Assembly: GCA_033398695.1 (NCBI GenBank)
Contig: CM065802.1
Location: 209,765,096-209,829,095 of the forward strand
Length of the DNA: 64,000 bases
Source of the DNA: Orobanche coerulescens
Taxonomy: Eukaryota; Streptophyta; Magnoliopsida; Lamiales; Orobanchaceae
Direction: 5' to 3'
In this document: positions 34,120-45,944 of the stretch, one piece after another
How positions within the stretch are numbered: position 1 is the stretch's first letter
How the letters are laid out: every line of letters begins with the position of its first letter
The notes under the pieces: generated by a model
Database searches by the model: none
The model's input: only the letters and a program-made list of their open reading frames with translations
What the model was told of the DNA's origin: nothing
Made by a program: the position numbers and the translations under genes

Positions 34120-35186
34120 CTTGTTTCCAATAGGCACTATGCGCTCGGGGCGGTCTACTAGAGTCCAGACCTGATTGACATGCATCGAGTCTATCTCTGC
34201 TTCCATAGCTTCACGCCATTTCGCGGAGTCTACATCCACCATCGCTTGGTCATAGGTCGTTGGGTCGGTCTCTTGGCTATCACTTGGAACCACATGGAGA
34301 CCCAGCTCCTCCAAGTGCACAAGCCCATACCTCTCAGGTAAATGAGACACTCTACTAGACCTACGAGGTGGTTGTACTTGTGTTTCATAAGGTTCGGTTC
34401 CAACTTCTTGCACAGGTGTCTCCCGAGGAGTTTCATTGTATTCTTCTAACGAAATACTTCTACCTGCTTTGCCTTCCTGAATGAACTCATCTTCCAGGAA
34501 GTGTGCTTGTAAAGCAACAACGATCTTTCGATCTTCGGGCATGTAGAATAGATACCACATCGTCCCAGACGGGAATCCAATGAAATGTCCCTTCTCGAAC
34601 CTAGCTTCCAACTTTTCCACCTTAGTCTTCTTGACATAGGCGGGACATCCCCAAATCCTAATATGATTCAGATTTGGTTTCCTGCCCTCCCACATCTCAT
34701 GTGGAGTTTTAGGAATGGATTTGGAAGGACATCTGTTCAAGATGTAAGCGGTAGTCAAGAGTGCATACCCCCACAGGTAAATTGGTAAGTCAGTATAGCC
34801 AACATGGAACGGACCATGTTCAACAAAGTCCGGTTCCTCCTTTCTGATACATCATTTAACTGATGAGTACCTCGAGGTGTTAGTTGTGAAACTATTCCAT
34901 GTTCCTTCAGGAATTCGTCAAACTCCATACTCATATACTCGCCACCTCGGTCCGACCGAAGTGCTTTGATATGATTACCAGTTTGTTTCTCGACTAGGGC
35001 CTTGAATTCTTGGAATTTCTCAAAGGCCTCGGATTTATGTTTCATTAAGTATACATAACAATACCTAGTATGATCGTCTGTAAACGTAATGAAATATTGA
35101 TATCCGTCACGTGCAGCATCCAAAGCACCACATATGTCGGTATGGATTAATCCCAGTTTATCAGCGGCTCTTTCAAAAGTCCCTGT
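34120..35186 (-). pseudogene. C1 integrase core and C-terminus (broken by the gag-only element)
   Basis: From 35186 on the minus strand: HTDICGALD, then RSDRGGEYMS (about 34930-34960) and SERRNRTLLNMVRSM (about 34815-34850), which supply the D, D and E of the catalytic triad. 34758-34120 continues with ILNRCPSKSIPKTPHEMWEG and the GHFIGFPSG motif of the copia integrase C-terminus, followed by the linker to reverse transcriptase. The front of the domain lies beyond the inserted element, at 39276 and up. Confidence 0.87.
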
Positions 35187-36114
35187 TGTTGTGTCGAGAT
35201 TTATACATCTCAACAGGCGATCGGCACAGACGACAAGCGACCGAGCCAGAGCCAAATAGACCAAGGCAGATTGGCCGATCGAAGGTCCCAGGTCAAGTCC
35301 CAGTGCCAAGCGATCGACATCTAAGGCGATCGTCTCTTGGCACCTGGCGATCGACTCTGGTGCCCGGCCAAGGACGACCGCCTCATGCCGTGCGCAAAGC
35401 CAACATCCGTCTAGTCTGCGAAGGCCGAAACTCGAATCAAGGACCCATGTGCATATCCGCGAATGGCACCGCAGAAAATGGATCGTTGACCATAGCCTGT
35501 CACCAATTTCACCTACCGACAGACCCCCCGAAAGGTACAAGGTGGGACCTCCCGGACAGCGAATCAGGACGCGTGTGGACTTCTCATTTGACCGCACAGC
35601 TAGCTTCCAGCAGCAGCCGTGGACTTTAAGGCAACCAACCCATGTGCTAAAAGACAATCGCCCCCTTATTATAATACAGGAAAGGCGATCGCCCAGCAGT
35701 GGCCAGTCCTATAAATAGGAAGCCTCCAGCAGCGGAAAAGGGTTCGACTCTTAGCTCATAAGTTGGCTTTCTCTCTTGGAAACGCTATACACTTCGGACA
35801 TCTTTCTCTCTCACTCTCGAGACCTCTTAAACCATAAGACGGTCGGTAGAAACGAGAACAAGAACACACAGAGCTTCGCTCAAGAGCTAGATAACTAGGA
35901 TCTTTTACACTCATTGTAATCGCGTTCTTACATTAATATTTGTACTCAAACGTATTCGTATTAATAACATCTCGCTAGAGCATTCAAGCCTGGGCCTAAC
36001 AAACCCGGCAAATCTTGTGTTATTTCCATTCCCACGGACGTGCACCCGCAACTTTATTTGTTGTCCATCCATTCCAGCAATATCTTTCTCCGTATAATAT
36101 TTTGGGCAACAACA
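35187..36114 (+). repeat. 5' LTR of the gag-only element
   Basis: About 928 bases, with TATAAATA at 35710-35717. Upstream of it are at least six copies of CGATCG (near 35220, 35278, 35309, 35329, 35349 and 35688). Long open frames on both strands here also occur in the 3' LTR and are not genes. Confidence 0.92.
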
Positions 36115-36206
36115 ATTAGCGCTAGAGGAAGGGTATCTAAACCTTCATTTTTATTCCTACCGTCTCGAAGAACACTCACTGTTCTTCATAGAAAGCTTTC
36201 AGAATC

Positions 36207-37448
36207 ATGACTTCTACCTCCACATCGAAGAAAGCCGCTGGCCGATCCGCCGGACGCCTCATTCTGTCTCAATCCGTGCCCCAGCCTATGGCGGAGGGTA
36301 GCCGCGGCGATCCGAGACTCTCGATCCCACCCCTGAGGGACGGCCCAAGCCTCTCGCTCGATCAGTTCCAAACTGCGGAACAGATCGAAGAGGCCATGGC
36401 CATCCTACGGGAGCGATGGAGAGCATTCGATGCGCCCGATATATCCCCCTCGGCCATCCGCCGCATGAGCAAACAGAAGTTCAAGGGGTTACTAGCCGAG
36501 CGATCGCCAGGAGGCCCCGATTCGCAAGAAAAGGCGCTCGCAAGGCGGGAGACCTCCATCTTCAGCCACCTAGGAAGCGACCCATCGTGGCGACCGGGGC
36601 ACTCTGGTCCCAGCCATGAGACGACGGAGCCCGAATCCGTCACCAGGAGTTCGGCATACCCAACTCCCAGAAGGCAGGCCGACCATATGACTCCTCGCCG
36701 AAGAACCAAGATCGGCGACGACAACCTCATCGCCTACCGCGGAGCCAGGAGATCGGTACACGATCGCCTCGGCACCCGCTCCGAGAGCCAAACCACGAGC
36801 AACCATGCTACAGCGATGGCCGCGATGCAACGCCAGCTCGACAACATGAAGGCGCTCCTAGAAACTGGGGCAGGCGCCAATAGCAAGATCGCCGGGCCGA
36901 GCGAGCTACTCGCGGTCCACATCGAGCTCGCCCCCATGTAGCGTAGGATCGCTCCTCTGCAAACACCTTTGTATGAGGGGAGGTCGGACCCCGAGACTCA
37001 CCTGAGCAAGTTTCGGATCTACATAACCGGGTGTGGGGCATCAGACGCGACCAGGTGCCGTATGTTCCCGCTAACGCTGGGCGACCTGGCCCATAGGTGG
37101 TATGTATCATTACCACCTCGATCCATCAGTTCCTTTGAACAACTGGCGAACGACTTCACATCGTACTTCGCCGCCAAGGTCGCTCGACCAGAAGGCCCCC
37201 ACCGCATGATGAAAATCAGGCAGGGGGAATACGAGTCCGATGCAGACTACATCGACTGGGTGGATGAGATAATCCTCAACGGTGAGCCTGTGAGCGACGA
37301 GATCACCCTCTACTCGGTCCTAGGGGGATTCGATGGTCTTTCGGCTATGTTCAGGCATCTTACGAAGGACATCCCCCCAACCTACGCGATCTTCCGCGCC
37401 AAGGCCGCAGACTTTTTGGCCAGACAAAGGTTACTTTTCCACCTATGA
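36207..37448 (+). pseudogene. gag of the gag-only element, one in-frame stop
   Basis: The frame is open from ATG 36207 to 37448 except for one TAG at 36939-36941. The first 244 residues are Arg/Ser/Pro-rich and low in recognisable motifs. After the stop comes the retrotransposon gag domain: YEGRSDPETHLSKF, FPLTLGDLAHRWYVSLPP, SFEQLANDF and QGEYESDADY. This is closest to gag proteins of Tat/Retand-like gypsy elements. No zinc knuckle follows. The stop lies in a linker and could be a late C-to-T change of CAG. Gag would let the RNA be packaged, with pol enzymes supplied by another element. Confidence 0.82.
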
Positions 37449-38346
37449 ACAATGCGATCGGCGACCGAACGACGATTATCAGTCTTCCAACCCGATCGCA
37501 AGAATCAAGAAACATCTCCAAAAATGGAGGACTCGCTCACCAACTACAGTTCATCATCTAACATGATAGACTAAGGCACGAGATCGCCTTCCCCGCACAA
37601 CATACACCATCGAGGGTCGGCATCTAACATGACGATCCGAGGTAGAAGAGTGCAGCCATGGTCCTGGTGGTCGATGGAACCGACTGCTTCGGCCATGCAA
37701 GGTTCCTTTGGGCTACGAACGCTCGCCCTTCATTTAAATACGAGGCGGGCGTAGCCGAAGGACTCTCCAAACAAATCAGTGGACATGCTCACCCGCCCTC
37801 AAAGGTTCATCATCTAACTTGGTGGACCCGGACAATGCGACGCGTCCCTACCCCGTCACAACGTATACCTCGAGGATTGCCATCCAACATGGCGATCGGA
37901 GGTAGAAAAGTGCTAATAAGCCGCGGACGTGGAGTAGATTAATCCGACGACGCCCCACGCAAGGACTCCTCCAGACCAAGACCGCACGCCCTTCGTTTAA
38001 ATACGAGGCGAGGCGCAGACTAACGGAGGACCCTCATAATAAAATGAGTCACGAGACACACCTACAGTTGGAATGTCGTTCGCGCATAAGACACGGTCAT
38101 AGAGGTCGGTCCATCGAACTCCGCGACTATGCACAGTTCCTCAACGACGAAACAATCAGCTTTCCACGAGGGATCGGCAAATTTGAAAATTGCAGGTACA
38201 AGACCGAAGATAGCTTGCCAATCGATCAGATCGCCCAAGTCCGAGACCAAGTCCACACAACGGATCTCCCATCTTTATCCTCAACGATCGCCAGTAAGAA
38301 CCACCTCACCCCATGTCTTCAACCTCGGAGCAAGCTGGGGGGCAAT
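37449..38346 (+). other. Noncoding 3' part of the gag-only element with a duplicated block
   Basis: No protease or polymerase is found. A block of about 260 bp is present twice in diverged form: CATCTAACATGACGATCC near 37622 and CATCCAACATGGCGATCG near 37879, then GCCCTTCATTTAAATACGAG near 37727 and GCCCTTCGTTTAAATACGAG near 37988. The polypurine tract is at the right end. Confidence 0.75.
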
Positions 38347-39275
38347 TGTTGTGTCGGGATTTATACATCTCAACAGGCGATCGGCACAGACGACAGGTGA
38401 CCGAGCCAGAGCCAAATAGACCAAGGTAGATTGGCCGATCGAAGGTCCCAGGTCAAGTCCCAGTGCCGAGCGATCGACATCTAAGGCGATCGTCTCTTGG
38501 CACCTGGCGATCGACTCTGGTGCCCGGCCAAGGACGACCGCCTCATGCCGCGCGCAAAGCCAACATCCGTCTAGTCTGCGAAGGCCAAAACTCGAAGCAA
38601 GGACCCATGTGCATATCCGCGAATGGCACCGCAGAACATGGATCGTTGACCACAGCCTGTAACCAATCTCACCTACCGACAGACGCGCCGAAAGGTACAA
38701 GGTGGGACCTCCCGGACAGTGAATCAGGATGCGTGCGGACTTCTCATTGGACCGCACAGATGGCTGCCAGCAGAAGCCGCGGACTTTAAGACAACCAACC
38801 CATGTGCTAAAAGACGATCGCCCCCTTATTATAATACAGGAAAGATGATCGCCCAGCAATGGCCAGTCCTATAAATAGGAAGCCTCCACCAGCGGAAAAA
38901 GGGTTCGACTCTCAGCTCATAAGTTGGCTTTCTCTCTTGGAAACGCTATACACTTTGGACATCTTTCTCTCACACTCTCGAGACCTCTTAACCCATAAGA
39001 CGGTCGGTAGAAACGAGAATAAGAACACACAGAGCTTCGCTCAAGAGCTAGATAACTAGGATCTTTTACACTCATTGTAATCGCATTCTTACATTAATAT
39101 TTGTACTCAAACGTATTCGTATTAATAACATCTCGCGAGAGCATTCAAGCCCGGGCCTAACAAACCCGACAAATCTTGTGTTATTTCCATTCCCACGGAC
39201 GTGCTGCCACAACTTTATTTGTTGTCCATCCATTCCAGCAATATCTATCTCCGGTTAATATTTTGGGCAACAACA
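38347..39275 (+). repeat. 3' LTR of the gag-only element
   Basis: Partner of 35187-36114, with few substitutions. TATAAATA is at 38870-38877. Confidence 0.92.
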
Positions 39276-39870
39276 CCTGTGAAGGGGGACTTGGTCATTT
39301 TGCCTTTAAGGAAAGATTCATAAGTAGGAAAAGGATATGATCCCAATGGTCCCATAAGTCCATCTTTTTCCATTTTGTAAACCTTGGTCGGACCAACATG
39401 ACCAAGTCTAAGATGCCATTTCAAAACTCGATTGGTTTCAACCCTACCACGTTTTCTAGTCATAGTATTCACAACTACTTTGTTGCTGAGATTTAGATGA
39501 TACAATCTATTTAACAATGTAGCAGTGCCCACTAGTTTATTTCTAAAATAAATTTTGCAGGACCATCACCAATGAAAAATGAAAAGCCTTTTCGGTCCAT
39601 GACCAGAATGGATACAATGTTTTTATGCCGCTTGGGCAAAACAAGTACATCTTCTAAAGTCAAAACAAAGCTGGATTCTAAACCCAAAAGAAGTGATCCT
39701 ATGTCGGTCGCCTCGGCACTATGCCTACTTCCGACTGTGATCGTAACTTCTACAGCTCCAAGCTTTCTACTTTGTTCCAGATCCTGATTTACGGTATAAA
39801 TATGAGAACTAGCACCAGAATCCAGTATCGAGGAAGTAGAAAATACAGTAGCAGAACAATTTGTTTCCAA
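39276..39870 (-). pseudogene. C1 protease and integrase head
   Basis: From 39870 the frame reads SSILDSGASSHIYTVN (protease, DSGA intact) and VLVLPKRHKNIVSI. After a frame change near 39532 comes the pre-integrase domain with KWHLRLGHVGPTKVYKMEK (His-His part) and YESFLKGKMTKSPF. The second Cys pair is changed: relatives have C-x2-C where this reads YESFLKGK. The gag-only element cuts the gene at 39275. Confidence 0.82.
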
Positions 39871-40724
39871 AACAAAAAGTTCGGTACCTGAAGTGCCATG
39901 AAGAATAGTACACTCTCTAGCCCAGTGGCCCAGCTCACCGCACTTGAGACATTCGTCTTTCTTCTTGCTCTTTGGAACCGCTGGGGCCTTGCCCTTGCCC
40001 TTGAAGTACTTGACATGTGGTCCAGTCTGCTTCTTGGTCTTTTCTTCTTGTTCTTAGACCTCCGAGGTCCAGAAGAAATCACAAGAGCAGACTCCTTCAT
40101 CCGCAGAGTCTTCATCTGAGACAGAGCTAGCCTAGCTAAATTACATGCAATCTCATTGCAGTTGAAGTTCATAACAAACTGTGAGAAGGAATCAGGGAGA
40201 GACTGTAGGATAAGTTCTGTTTGGAGAGAAGTATCCATTTTAAAATCAAGAGCCTCCAATATCTCGATCATGGATATCATTTTGAGGACGTGTTCTCCAA
40301 CCTTCTCACCTTCCTACATCCTTGCACCGAACAGTTGCTTGGATAACTCATATCTAGCAGTTATGTTGTGCTCACCATAAAGTTCGGTTAAGTGAGATAG
40401 AATCTGCCTAGCAGAAGTCATTTTCTCATGAGCTCTCTGAAGCTCGTTTGACATAGAAGCCATCATGTAAGCACGGAATTTTATGTCATCCTTAACCCAC
40501 TTTTCGTGGTGTTCGATCTCTTCCTGATTGGCTCTGGTCCACACAGGAGGCGACAGAATGTCCGTCTCCAAGACATATCCCAGTGCCTCTATACTGAGGA
40601 CAATCATCAGATTGCGGAGCCAGTCCACAAAGTTAGGTCCAATCAGGGTGTTCTTCTCGAGTAGAATTGCACGTGGATTGTATTTTCCATCATTCATATC
40701 TTCAATATAAATCACATTTCCCAT
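39871..40724 (-). pseudogene. C1 gag with one zinc knuckle (frame-shifted)
   Basis: ATG 40724 opens a copia-type gag: NFVDWLRNLMIVL, MMASMSNELQRAHE, YGEHNITARYELSKQLF. A stop near 40315 and a frame change follow. The part 40280-39960 reads QSLPDSFSQFVMNFNCNE. The CCHC knuckle CLKCGELGHWAREC lies at about 39911-39952 in the protease frame. Confidence 0.82.
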
Positions 40725-40895
40725 AAATTAAAGATTTATATTTAGGCATAAACTTATGAAAAATACAACTAGAATGAATGAAAAACATATACCATGATTA
40801 TGACTATAAATGATTCCAAATCATTCACCATCTAATCAAGCATTCCAAATGCTAATATAGTATATATGATCGCAAGACCTATGCTCCGATACCAC
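40725..40895 (-). other. C1 leader and primer binding site
   Basis: TGGTATCGGAGC (40883-40894, minus strand) sits next to the 5' LTR. It is the initiator Met tRNA site with one change (A to G) from TGGTATCAGAGC. The rest is an AT-rich leader. Confidence 0.85.
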
Positions 40896-41567
40896 TGTTG
40901 GGATTCGGTGCCTAAAACGAAGGCCTAGCGGAAGCAGTAAAACGAAAATTAATTCGATCTGAATCCCTATGAGGATCGATCAAGCTACGTATATACGAAT
41001 ATATAAACGAAAACACAAGAGATATAGAAACTCACCCTTGTATTCTATTGATTAAATGGATTCCTTCTCTTGAGCTATTCTCCAAGATTTAGTTGTATAT
41101 CCCTACGATCCAATGTGCTCCAAAGCCCTTGGATGATCCAATGTCGAAAATACAACGCCTCTACTTGCCACGCGCTGGAGAAACGAACGGGATGATGATC
41201 ACCTTGCTATCCTCCAAGGATACGGCTAGAGCCAGGATGATGAAGCCTTTGATTATAACATTCTAAGGGCCCGTTTGCTAAGTTGTATGGGATAAAGCTG
41301 GATAAGATTGACTGGGATATCTTATATAATATAAGAAATTAATATCATATTTGGTACGATGTATTAAATTCTCTGCAAAATATAGATATCATGGTAGTTT
41401 ATTGAATAATTTAGTTGTAGTATTGTTTAATATCACCTAATACCACCTCTTAGGTGGGATACGTAATACCAAAAATCAGTATTATTTATACGGGCCCAAA
41501 TTTTATCAAGGGCCCAATACTTTATCAAGAACAATGTGATGAACAAGAAGAAGACTTGAAGAAGAGG

Positions 41568-41624
<57 letters not shown>

Positions 41625-43128
41625 CTATGAACCGTGTGTTCAAAAAGGTGGCCAAGAGAGATTGTAGTCTTCTCTTTTATTCTCATTCAAATAACACCTT
41701 TCACCCACCAAATCACCTTTTACTTATTTAAAGAGATATCATATCTCTAAGGTCTTTAGTCTTCCTCCTACCAAGGACAAAACCAAGACAAAGAGGGAAG
41801 GGGTAAGGTGGGGCGGCCTCTAGAAGGAATCGGACCAGTTCGGTTCGTTTCGAACTCCCGTGAGTCCAAACAGATAAACTTCGATTCCGTTCCGATGTAT
41901 TTATATTTTAATTAATCTAATTAATTAATTATATCAAATACATAATGACATAATTCATTTTTCCAAAAAATAATTATATTCATGAATTAAATTAATCACC
42001 AGGTAATTTATTTAATTCATTAGGCCGTATATTAATTTATCTAATAAATTAATTTAGACATCTAATGGCCCAAATTATATATCCAATATCTAATATTCAT
42101 AATGAGAGAATATGCTTGATTTATTCCGTCATCAATCCTATTGCGTGACTTGGTAGGTCTGTCTCAGTCAGCAATGGGAGGAACCAAAGAGTAGTAGCAC
42201 CACCTAGCCAGCCTGGCGGCCTACACTGTACCCCAACTGAGAACGAATGATGGGATCATTCAAGAACCATTCTGTCGTGAATATCAGTATATGTATAAAC
42301 CCTTCTTTCAAATGTCCCAATCAAGTTATAGAGTCACGGTCAGTCAAACCCTATCTGTACTTGACGCTATGCATGCGTTAATGCAAATCGAGATCATCGA
42401 GCTCTCGTGTATCTAATACAACCAGCTCCAATGCTTTGGCCAAAGACTTATGATCTCATCTTCCAATAACCGCATAGGACATATAACCCGCTCACTAACG
42501 GGAGAAAGAATTCTATCTTGGTATTCAGTAGGACCTGTTACTTGCCCATCAAGATGCACATCGAGGTTGACCCGCGCCTTCCAGTTTATAGGGTCGAACT
42601 ACTCTAATGAAAATCATGACGTCACAAGCACATTCCTACTAAATCCTCAAGTCGAAGGTTCACGAATACCTATCACAACCTTCGATTTCTTCATTGACTG
42701 TCCCGGAGTGAAATCCGTATGACGAATCGAGGGTGAGTCGGTTCGAGTATACTAATCCAATTAGCATACCTACAATGTGTGCTCTCACTAACCATTAGCG
42801 TTCGACAGGCACTCTCCATGTCAAAGAACACGTCATACAAGTCTTCACATAAACTTAACGCCCAGTCAAGTTTCATCGACTTGCGAACGATTAAGCATTT
42901 GGGCTATAAACCTTTCCAGTGCCTACCCCCTTATCCAATAAGGAGTGGAACGTTTTGCACTCAAATACACGGACTAATTTCTATATGTATATTTACGAGT
43001 TAGGAATGCCAGTAACTACAAATAAATAAAGAAACATTCATTGCCTTATATTAATGATTTACATAATTACAAGTACAATGCCCTCACTCAACATCCTCTG
43101 GGTGGCATTCAAGGGCATACTCCTAACA
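40896..43128 (-). repeat. 5' LTR of C1, with MITE and CT repeat
   Basis: Partner of 30764-32679. It is longer because of a MITE (41267-41497), a longer (CT)n run (about 41571-41622) and a 76-bp segment (42174-42249) that the other copy lacks. It starts TGTTGGGATTCGG and ends CCTAACA on the + strand. Confidence 0.92.
41267..41497. mobile_element. Small MITE in the C1 5' LTR
   Basis: 231 bases absent from the other LTR. The ends are GGGCCCGT and ACGGGCCC (8-bp inverted). TAA precedes and AAA follows, so the 3-bp duplication is imperfect. About 30 bases of LTR sequence are missing beside it. It resembles PIF/Harbinger Tourist-type MITEs; class is uncertain. Confidence 0.65.
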
Positions 43129-43779
43129 TTGATTTGATATGGATTGCGATGGGTTGGTGAGGTTATGACAGTAAGATTACGTTGGTATTATTCTTACTAT
43201 ACAATTACATTGGTATGTAATTATTTATGATGATGTGATTGTTATCATTGTTGAGCATTGTGGCAGACCCGTCATGGGCTTTATTTTTAGGTACTCAGAG
43301 ATCGAGCTTGTAGTGGTCGTGAAGAGATGAGCTTCCCGGGTGATACTGGCTATGGCATTATTTTTGGGAATCAAGTATTTTGATTGTTCGTTATATTCCG
43401 TTGCAAATGTATTTTTAACTATGTTTATACCCGCTGCATGTGTATTTTCAAAATGGCCTTTTGGGTATTTCGTAATCTTGGGTTCATTTTATTACACCTT
43501 TTTCCCTAAACTATTCCTCGTCGGTATATGTAAGTGGTGGTTTAGCGTACATTTTGAAACTGTTGAATTTTGGCAGTTTGATTTTTTACTTTCAAATGGT
43601 ATTTTATGATGGTATTGGGAAAATAGATTTTTGTAGACTATTTGAGTATTTGCAAAATATTACCGTCTTGGCCTCTTTGGCGTGTTTGAAACGTTTGCGA
43701 AAATGAATTTTAGCCTATTGTGTTTCAGTGCGGGGCCCGCGGTGCTGTATTATCCCCGGATGGATTTGGAGGCGTTACA
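43129..43779 (+). mobile_element. Right piece of the older gypsy-type LTR, ending GGCGTTACA
   Basis: Continuation of 30339-30763 after C1. It ends with the family-typical block GTGCGGGGCCCGCGGTGCTG and then GGCGTTACA at 43779. The part around 43640-43740 resembles the end of the minus-strand fragment 52061-52250 (same order: AAAATATTACCGTCTTGGCC, then TTTTAGCCT). No gene is present. Confidence 0.65.
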
Positions 43780-45944
43780 CATATGTTGTGTTTTGGAGAA
43801 TTGTGGTTATATTTTGTCTTCTTTATTCAGGTAGTGGTTTTTGGGTTTTCTATTTTAGGTGCTTCTACTTGGAAATTCTTGTTTCTGTGCCCTTTGTTCG
43901 TTTTTATTTGGGTTTTTTATGTTTTCTTGTTCTCTTGGTTTATTTTTTAGTATTATTGATTTTATATGATTAGTATTTCTTCTTTAGTTTGTTGTAATCT
44001 TCGCATATGTGTGATCTCATATGTTTAGAGGTATATAGGCTGGTAACCTTGCGACCGAAAGGCCTCCTGGGAGGATGATTACGACTCTCTGGATGGACTG
44101 GTCTGATAGGTATAACAAGGCCACATACTTCTAAACATTTATGGAAATTAGTAGGTGTATGTATTTTTTTTAGACAGGGGACGGTGTGGTTTTTAGAAAT
44201 CATTTCTTCTTTCTAACAATGCCACGTAGTTTTGTATATTAACTTCGAGGTCCGACTCTTCCTGACTAACTGCTTTGTCGTACACAGTTATATGCCCATT
44301 GGTTAAACAATTGTACAAATTCTCTTCGCTGCAATTAAAAGCTTTTGAGTTTTGTTCAAGGTAGTTATTTTAAGTTCTTCTTAGAAGATATTGTTGTTAT
44401 ATATTTCCTTTTTTCTCCAAGCAAGGATTTGTTCTGTTCCCTTTTTTTCAGGTTCTAGGCTGCTAGAGTGTGGCTGCTTTTTTTTTTTTTCCTTCGTTGT
44501 TGTTTGTAAAAATGGATATATGTTTCCTCTCAGGTGACAGTGTAGTTTTTGGAGCTCAGTTCTTCTCTATGAATGGTCTGATCTCAGGCCTACTGGCAGT
44601 TTGTTTTACTCGTATCATTCGTTGTAGTCTTTTTGTGACTCATTTCATTGTAAATCTACAGTATCACAAGATTGGCTCAAAAAGAAATTTCGTTTATTAT
44701 CACTGTTGTTGTTCCCTCATGATCAACTCTTCCATATACCTGTACAAAATGCTAAGGTATAAAATTCATGTTTTTATTTCCCTTTTTACACATTAACATA
44801 ATTAAACATTCCCGCACTCTTCCGTTTTCCTAACATAACAGTTCTGGCATCCTCTAGGAGAGAATTACTTCTTCCTAATAGCAGATAAGATTTGTTCCAT
44901 AAATATCAAGTTTCTAGAAGACTCTTTGTTGATTCGATATGTTGTTTCCGGATTTCAAAATTACCATATTGTTTCCTCGAGTGGTCTCGATCCTGTACTG
45001 GAAACGTGAATAAATCAACCCACAGAGATCACTTTTGAGAGATCATTTAGCCACGGTCTTGTTTAACTTTCAATACAAATCAATCTTGAAAACTTCTTTG
45101 TTGACTCGATATATTGTTTCCTTCACTACCTAACTATTTAGGTTATCTATTATACATACTGTCCAACCAACGTAGCCCTAATCTCTTCAACTATGTTACA
45201 TGAAAATGTTATCTCTCGTGTCCAAATATACTTATTTATATGTCTGTCAAACGTGTTTACTTATGGATATTGATCATTGCCACTAAACTTTTATCTTGTC
45301 TAAATATAACATTACTGCTACCAAACGGCTTCATCGACTACTCTCGATCCTCTACTCGAAACATGAATAATTCAACCCAGAGAGGTCAAATTTGATAGAT
45401 TATCAATCTCGAGAACTTCTTTGTTGATTCGATATGTCATCTCCTAGTTTTAAAATGACCACATTGTTTCACCATTACCTAACTATTTAGGTTATCTATT
45501 AGACATACTATCCATGTTACATAAAAATATTATCTCTCGTGTCTTTATGTGTCTACATATACATATATTCAAATGTATTTACTTATGTGCACTACCAGAC
45601 TATTACATTTTTGTCTTCTTCGTTTTACATACTCTCCAGTAAATAACGAAACAAGTTTAACTTTGTGTTTCTAATAATTTCTTCACATAACTAACCACGC
45701 AGACAAACACAAAACAAAAACGTTCGACGCGCACAACGTGTCGCTGCCCCTAGTATTATAAAAGAGGAGAGAGGCCACCTACCATTCATCATTATCTCAC
45801 ACCTGATCCTACCAACTCATCATCCAAGTAGGGCACGATGGACAAGGCCAAAAGAAGGTCGAACTCGGACGATTCAAAAATAAGAAGAGAAGAATTATTT
45901 TTCTGGTTTTGATTTTCACGTTTAATAGATTTACTATTTCTTTC
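43780..45944. other. AT-rich region of unknown origin, no gene recognised
   Basis: Short open frames (for example 43728-43973, 44470-44796) are hydrophobic by composition and show no domain. An inverted repeat with arms about 44021-44050 and 44108-44140 could fold. A duplicated block lies at 44985-45610. A TATA-like TATTATAAAAGAG at about 45754 is followed by a pyrimidine/A-rich leader and a 24-codon frame at 45838-45912 (MDKAKRRSNSDDSK...), perhaps a gene fragment. Confidence 0.5.
44985..45610. repeat. Diverged tandem duplication of about 350 bp
   Basis: Blocks occur twice in the same order. CTCGATCC...GAAACATGAAT-like text is at 44986 and 45345, AACTTCTTTGTTGA-TCGATAT at about 45089 and 45414, and CTAACTATTTAGGTTATCTA at 45131 and 45478. 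A partial third copy of the TTTGTTGATTCGATATGT block is at about 44926. Confidence 0.75.

Larger units (their letters stand above)
35187..39275 (+). mobile_element. Gag-only LTR retrotransposon (TR-GAG type) inside C1
   Basis: Near-identical LTRs lie at 35187-36114 and 38347-39275, starting TGTTGTGTCG and ending GGGCAACAACA. The target duplication CCTGT is perfect (35182-35186 and 39276-39280). The inner 2.2 kb holds one gag reading frame and no protease, reverse transcriptase or integrase. A purine run (GCTGGGGGGCAA, about 38335-38345) precedes the 3' LTR. The sequence after the 5' LTR (TTAGCGCTAGAGGAAGG) is a likely primer binding site, different from the Met type. Plants have a known class of terminal-repeat elements with only gag; this fits it. 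It is more GC-rich than its surroundings. Confidence 0.9.
30764..43128 (-). mobile_element. Copia element C1, complete but decayed
   Basis: LTRs lie at 30764-32679 and 40896-43128. The target duplication TTGAT is perfect (30759-30763 and 43129-43133). Coding order on the minus strand is gag, zinc knuckle, protease, integrase, reverse transcriptase, RNase H, the copia order. The primer binding site is at 40883-40894 and the polypurine tract at about 32680-32692 (AAGTGGGAGATT on the minus strand). It contains a gag-only LTR element (35187-39275) and a MITE in its 5' LTR. Confidence 0.93.

Noticed and set aside
35111..35657. Long open frames on both strands in the LTR of the gag-only element
   Set aside because: They lie in non-coding LTR sequence, recur in the other LTR (38281-38859), cross the element border, and have no protein motif.
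43340..44796. Possible membrane protein genes (hydrophobic short frames)
   Set aside because: T-rich sequence gives Phe/Leu/Val-rich frames; partly inside an LTR, no start context, no conserved motif.
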